Shown: positions 6,068 through 7,689 of the stretch, in pieces | How the letters are laid out: the number at the start of each line of letters is the position of its first letter | Position numbering within the stretch: the first letter of the stretch is position 1 | From: an uncultured Gemmatimonadota bacterium | GTDB lineage: Bacteria; Gemmatimonadota; Gemmatimonadetes; Gemmatimonadales; Gemmatimonadaceae | Direction: 5' to 3' | Length of the DNA: 7,689 nt | NCBI GenBank assembly: GCA_946479895.1 | Contig: CAMLHT010000189.1 | Span: forward strand, 1 to 7,689 | Notes under the pieces: generated by a model | What the model saw: only the letters and a program-made list of their open reading frames with translations | Databases searched by the model: none | Told to the model about the DNA's origin: nothing | Translations under genes and position numbers: made by a program

Positions 6068-6916
6068 CTATTTCTTTCTTCTCGAGAAGATCTTCACCAG
6101 CTTGCCGATCGGGTCGTAGAACTCGTCGACCACCCGCTCCTTCAGGGGAATGATAGCGTTGTCCGTGATCGTGATGTGCTCCGGGCAGACCCGGGTGCAG
6201 CACTTGGTGATGTTGCAGTAGCCGATCCCGTGGGCCTGCTTGAGCTCGGGAACGCGGTCCGCGGTGTCCAGCGGATGCATCTCCAGCGCCGCCGTGTAGA
6301 CCAGGAAGCGGGGACCGACGAATTCCTCGTGCTTGTGGTGGTCGCGCAGCACGTGGCAGACGTCCTGGCAGAGGAAGCACTCGATACACTTCCGGAATTC
6401 CTGGACCCGGTCGATGTCCTCCTGCTGCATGCGCCACGTGCCGTCCGGCGCGTCGGGCGCCCGCGGAGTGAACTTCCGGATCTGCTTCTTGACCCGGTAG
6501 TTCCATGAAACGTCCGTGACCAGGTCACGGACGTGGGGGAACGCGCGCATCGGCTCGATCGTGATCGGCTCGTCCGCCGGGAGCTGGTCGAGCCGCGTCA
6601 TGCACATCAGCTTCGGCATTCCGTTTACCTCGGCCGAGCAGGAGCCGCACTTGCCGGCCTTGCAGTTCCAGCGCACGGCGAGGTCGTTGGCCTGGGTCGC
6701 CTGGATCTCGTGGACCGCGTCGAGCACGACCATGCCCTCGACGACGTCCTGCCTGTACTCCGCGAACTCGCCCGTCCCGTCGGCGCCGCGCCAGATGCGG
6801 AAGGTGCGCGACGAGTGCGCCGCCGCCGCGTCCTGGGCATCCTGGGCCGCGGTGTAGGCGTCCACGGCGTGGGAGGCCGAGGCATCCCTCGCGTCGCTGG
6901 GCACAAGCTGGCTCAT
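6068..6916 (-). CDS. sdhB: Succinate dehydrogenase/fumarate reductase iron-sulfur subunit
   Basis: This is the electron-transfer subunit that carries electrons from the flavoprotein to the membrane quinone site. An N-terminal ferredoxin-like domain has the 2Fe-2S ligands C85, C90, C93 and C105 (CKAGKCGSC...C). The C-terminal helical domain has C177, C180, C183 and C187, then C234, C240 and C244. By homology with E. coli SdhB, the 4Fe-4S cluster would use C177/C180/C183/C244 and the 3Fe-4S cluster C187/C234/C240. Motifs such as AVRWNCKAGKCGSCSAEVNG and ECFLCQDVCHV resemble the actinobacterial Sdh1 type more than the E. coli enzyme. The start at 6916 overlaps the sdhA stop as ATGA, with GGAG 5 nt upstream. 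The first 36 residues are an Ala/Asp/Ser-rich extension before the conserved TFRIWRG. An odd feature is a perfect palindrome at 6510-6534. No membrane subunit is seen downstream, so sdhC is probably upstream of sdhA, outside the window. Confidence 0.95.
   Translation of the reverse strand: MSQLVPSDARDASASHAVDAYTAAQDAQDAAAAHSSRTFRIWRGADGTGEFAEYRQDVVEGMVVLDAVHEIQATQANDLAVRWNCKAGKCGSCSAEVNGMPKLMCMTRLDQLPADEPITIEPMRAFPHVRDLVTDVSWNYRVKKQIRKFTPRAPDAPDGTWRMQQEDIDRVQEFRKCIECFLCQDVCHVLRDHHKHEEFVGPRFLVYTAALEMHPLDTADRVPELKQAHGIGYCNITKCCTRVCPEHITITDNAIIPLKERVVDEFYDPIGKLVKIFSRRKK
6510..6534. repeat. Perfect 12-bp-arm palindrome inside sdhB
   Basis: ACGTCCGTGACC (6510-6521) and its exact complement GGTCACGGACGT (6523-6534) flank a single A. 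As RNA it would give an 11-bp stem with a 3-nt loop. It lies in codons for HVRDLVTDV of SdhB, a segment that appears conserved in the family, so protein constraint may explain part of the symmetry. A protein-binding site or mRNA hairpin is possible. Confidence 0.6.
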
Positions 6917-7689
6917 TTCATCTCCTCGATGACGGCCTTCAGGTGATCGGGCATCGGCGGAATCATTGCCCGCTCGAGCACCATCTCGCCGCCCGGGCCC
7001 TTCCGCACCACGTGGTTGAACTTCGAGAACTCGTCGCTCTTGTCCGGATAGTCGTCGCGGAAATGCCCGCCGCGGCTCTCCTTCCGCGCCGCCGCCGACA
7101 TCGCGATGGCTTCCGACACCGTCAGGAGGTTGTGCAGGTCCAGCGCGGTGTGCCAGCCCGGGTTGTACTCCCGGTTCCCGCCGACCCCCACAGCCTCGGC
7201 GCGCTTCATCAGCGCCCGCACCTCGTCGAGCGCCTTCTCCATCTCGTGCTGCACGCGGACGATCCCGACGAGATCCTGCATGGTGCCCTGGAGGGCTTCC
7301 TGGATCTGATAGGGCCCCTCCTTCGTCGGCCCGCGATCGATGATCGCCAGCGCGTTCTTCTCCGCGTGATCCGCCTGATCCTGCCGGATCCGCGTGTCCC
7401 CATTGCTTCTCGCGAAGTTCGCCGCCGCCTCACCCGCGCGCTTACCGAACACGACCAGATCCGACAGCGAGTTGCCGCCGAGCCGATTCGCCCCGTGCAG
7501 TCCCGCCGCGCATTCCCCGCAGGCGAACAGGCCGGGCACGGTGGACATCTGCGTGTCGCCGTCCACCTTGATGCCGCCCATGATGTAGTGCGTCGTCGGG
7601 CCGATCTCCATCGGCGTCGTCGTGATGTCGATGCCGGCGAGCTGCATGAACTGGTGGTACATGCTCGGCAGCTTCTTCCGGATGTGCTC
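6913..7689 (-). CDS. sdhA: Succinate dehydrogenase/fumarate reductase flavoprotein subunit, C-terminal part (partial)
   Basis: The visible 258 residues are the C-terminal part of the FAD-bearing catalytic subunit, which oxidises succinate to fumarate (or the reverse) and passes electrons to SdhB. The 5' end is cut by the right edge; the frame is open to base 7689. Counting from the edge, His34 in GPTTHYIMGG corresponds to the active-site His of the capping-domain region. The stretch from GLFACGECA through HGANRLGGNS (about 53-74) includes Glu59 and Arg69, the FAD-binding and substrate-binding residues of this family. A C-terminal ESRGGHFRDDYP motif is typical of the Sdh/Frd flavoprotein tail. 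The FAD-linking His and the catalytic Arg of the capping domain lie outside the window. The stop codon overlaps the sdhB start (ATGA), so the two are translationally coupled. The style matches the actinobacterial Sdh1 type. It could be a fumarate reductase, but the direction cannot be told from sequence. Confidence 0.95.
   Translation of the reverse strand, partial: EHIRKKLPSMYHQFMQLAGIDITTTPMEIGPTTHYIMGGIKVDGDTQMSTVPGLFACGECAAGLHGANRLGGNSLSDLVVFGKRAGEAAANFARSNGDTRIRQDQADHAEKNALAIIDRGPTKEGPYQIQEALQGTMQDLVGIVRVQHEMEKALDEVRALMKRAEAVGVGGNREYNPGWHTALDLHNLLTVSEAIAMSAAARKESRGGHFRDDYPDKSDEFSKFNHVVRKGPGGEMVLERAMIPPMPDHLKAVIEEMK

Noticed and set aside
4950..6153. Plus-strand open frames of 274 and 269 codons opposite the kinase start, the TPR gene and the end of sdhB
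   Set aside because: They are antisense to genes with domain support, span gene boundaries and have no recognisable motif.
1..7689. CRISPR array, tRNA/rRNA genes, transposase or phage genes
   Set aside because: No spaced identical repeats, no tRNA-like cloverleaf and no mobile-element protein motifs were seen; coding genes account for nearly all of the window.

Overview
This is a GC-rich, gene-dense bacterial window with almost no non-coding DNA. The high GC, frequent GTG/TTG starts, small secreted proteins with Sec signal peptides, a succinate dehydrogenase of the type known from actinobacteria, and a TPR protein next to sdhB together suggest a soil-type Gram-negative such as Acidobacteriota or Gemmatimonadota. 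That placement is an impression from protein style and was not tested by any search.

Right half (minus strand, reading 7689 down to 2130): the C-terminal part of the succinate dehydrogenase/fumarate reductase flavoprotein (sdhA, cut by the window edge), then sdhB (ATGA overlap), a small TPR-like protein, and a large membrane-bound hybrid histidine kinase. The kinase starts at a TTG inside the end of the TPR gene. All four look like one transcription unit, which would couple a sensor kinase to a respiratory/TCA enzyme.

Middle (plus strand, 1466-2164): an OmpR/PhoB-type response regulator. It converges on the kinase, and the two coding regions overlap by 35 bp at their 3' ends. The kinase has its own receiver and a terminal HPt domain, so it needs a downstream receiver. 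This regulator is one candidate partner.

Left part (minus strand, 1314 down to 1): a receiver-domain reading frame, divergent from the regulator across a 151-bp intergenic region, followed by two small secreted proteins that are related to each other. The receiver frame has no stop codon before the first secreted protein and runs into it in frame. That secreted protein nevertheless has its own ribosome binding site, start and signal peptide. The second secreted protein continues past the left edge. The intergenic region holds a GATTACA direct repeat with a 22-bp period, a plausible site for the OmpR-type regulator.

The most notable points are the unbroken receiver/secreted-protein frame, the compact phosphorelay gene set joined to an sdh operon, the 22-bp-spaced direct repeat, and a perfect 12-bp-arm palindrome inside sdhB. 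No tRNA, rRNA, CRISPR array, transposase or phage gene was seen.
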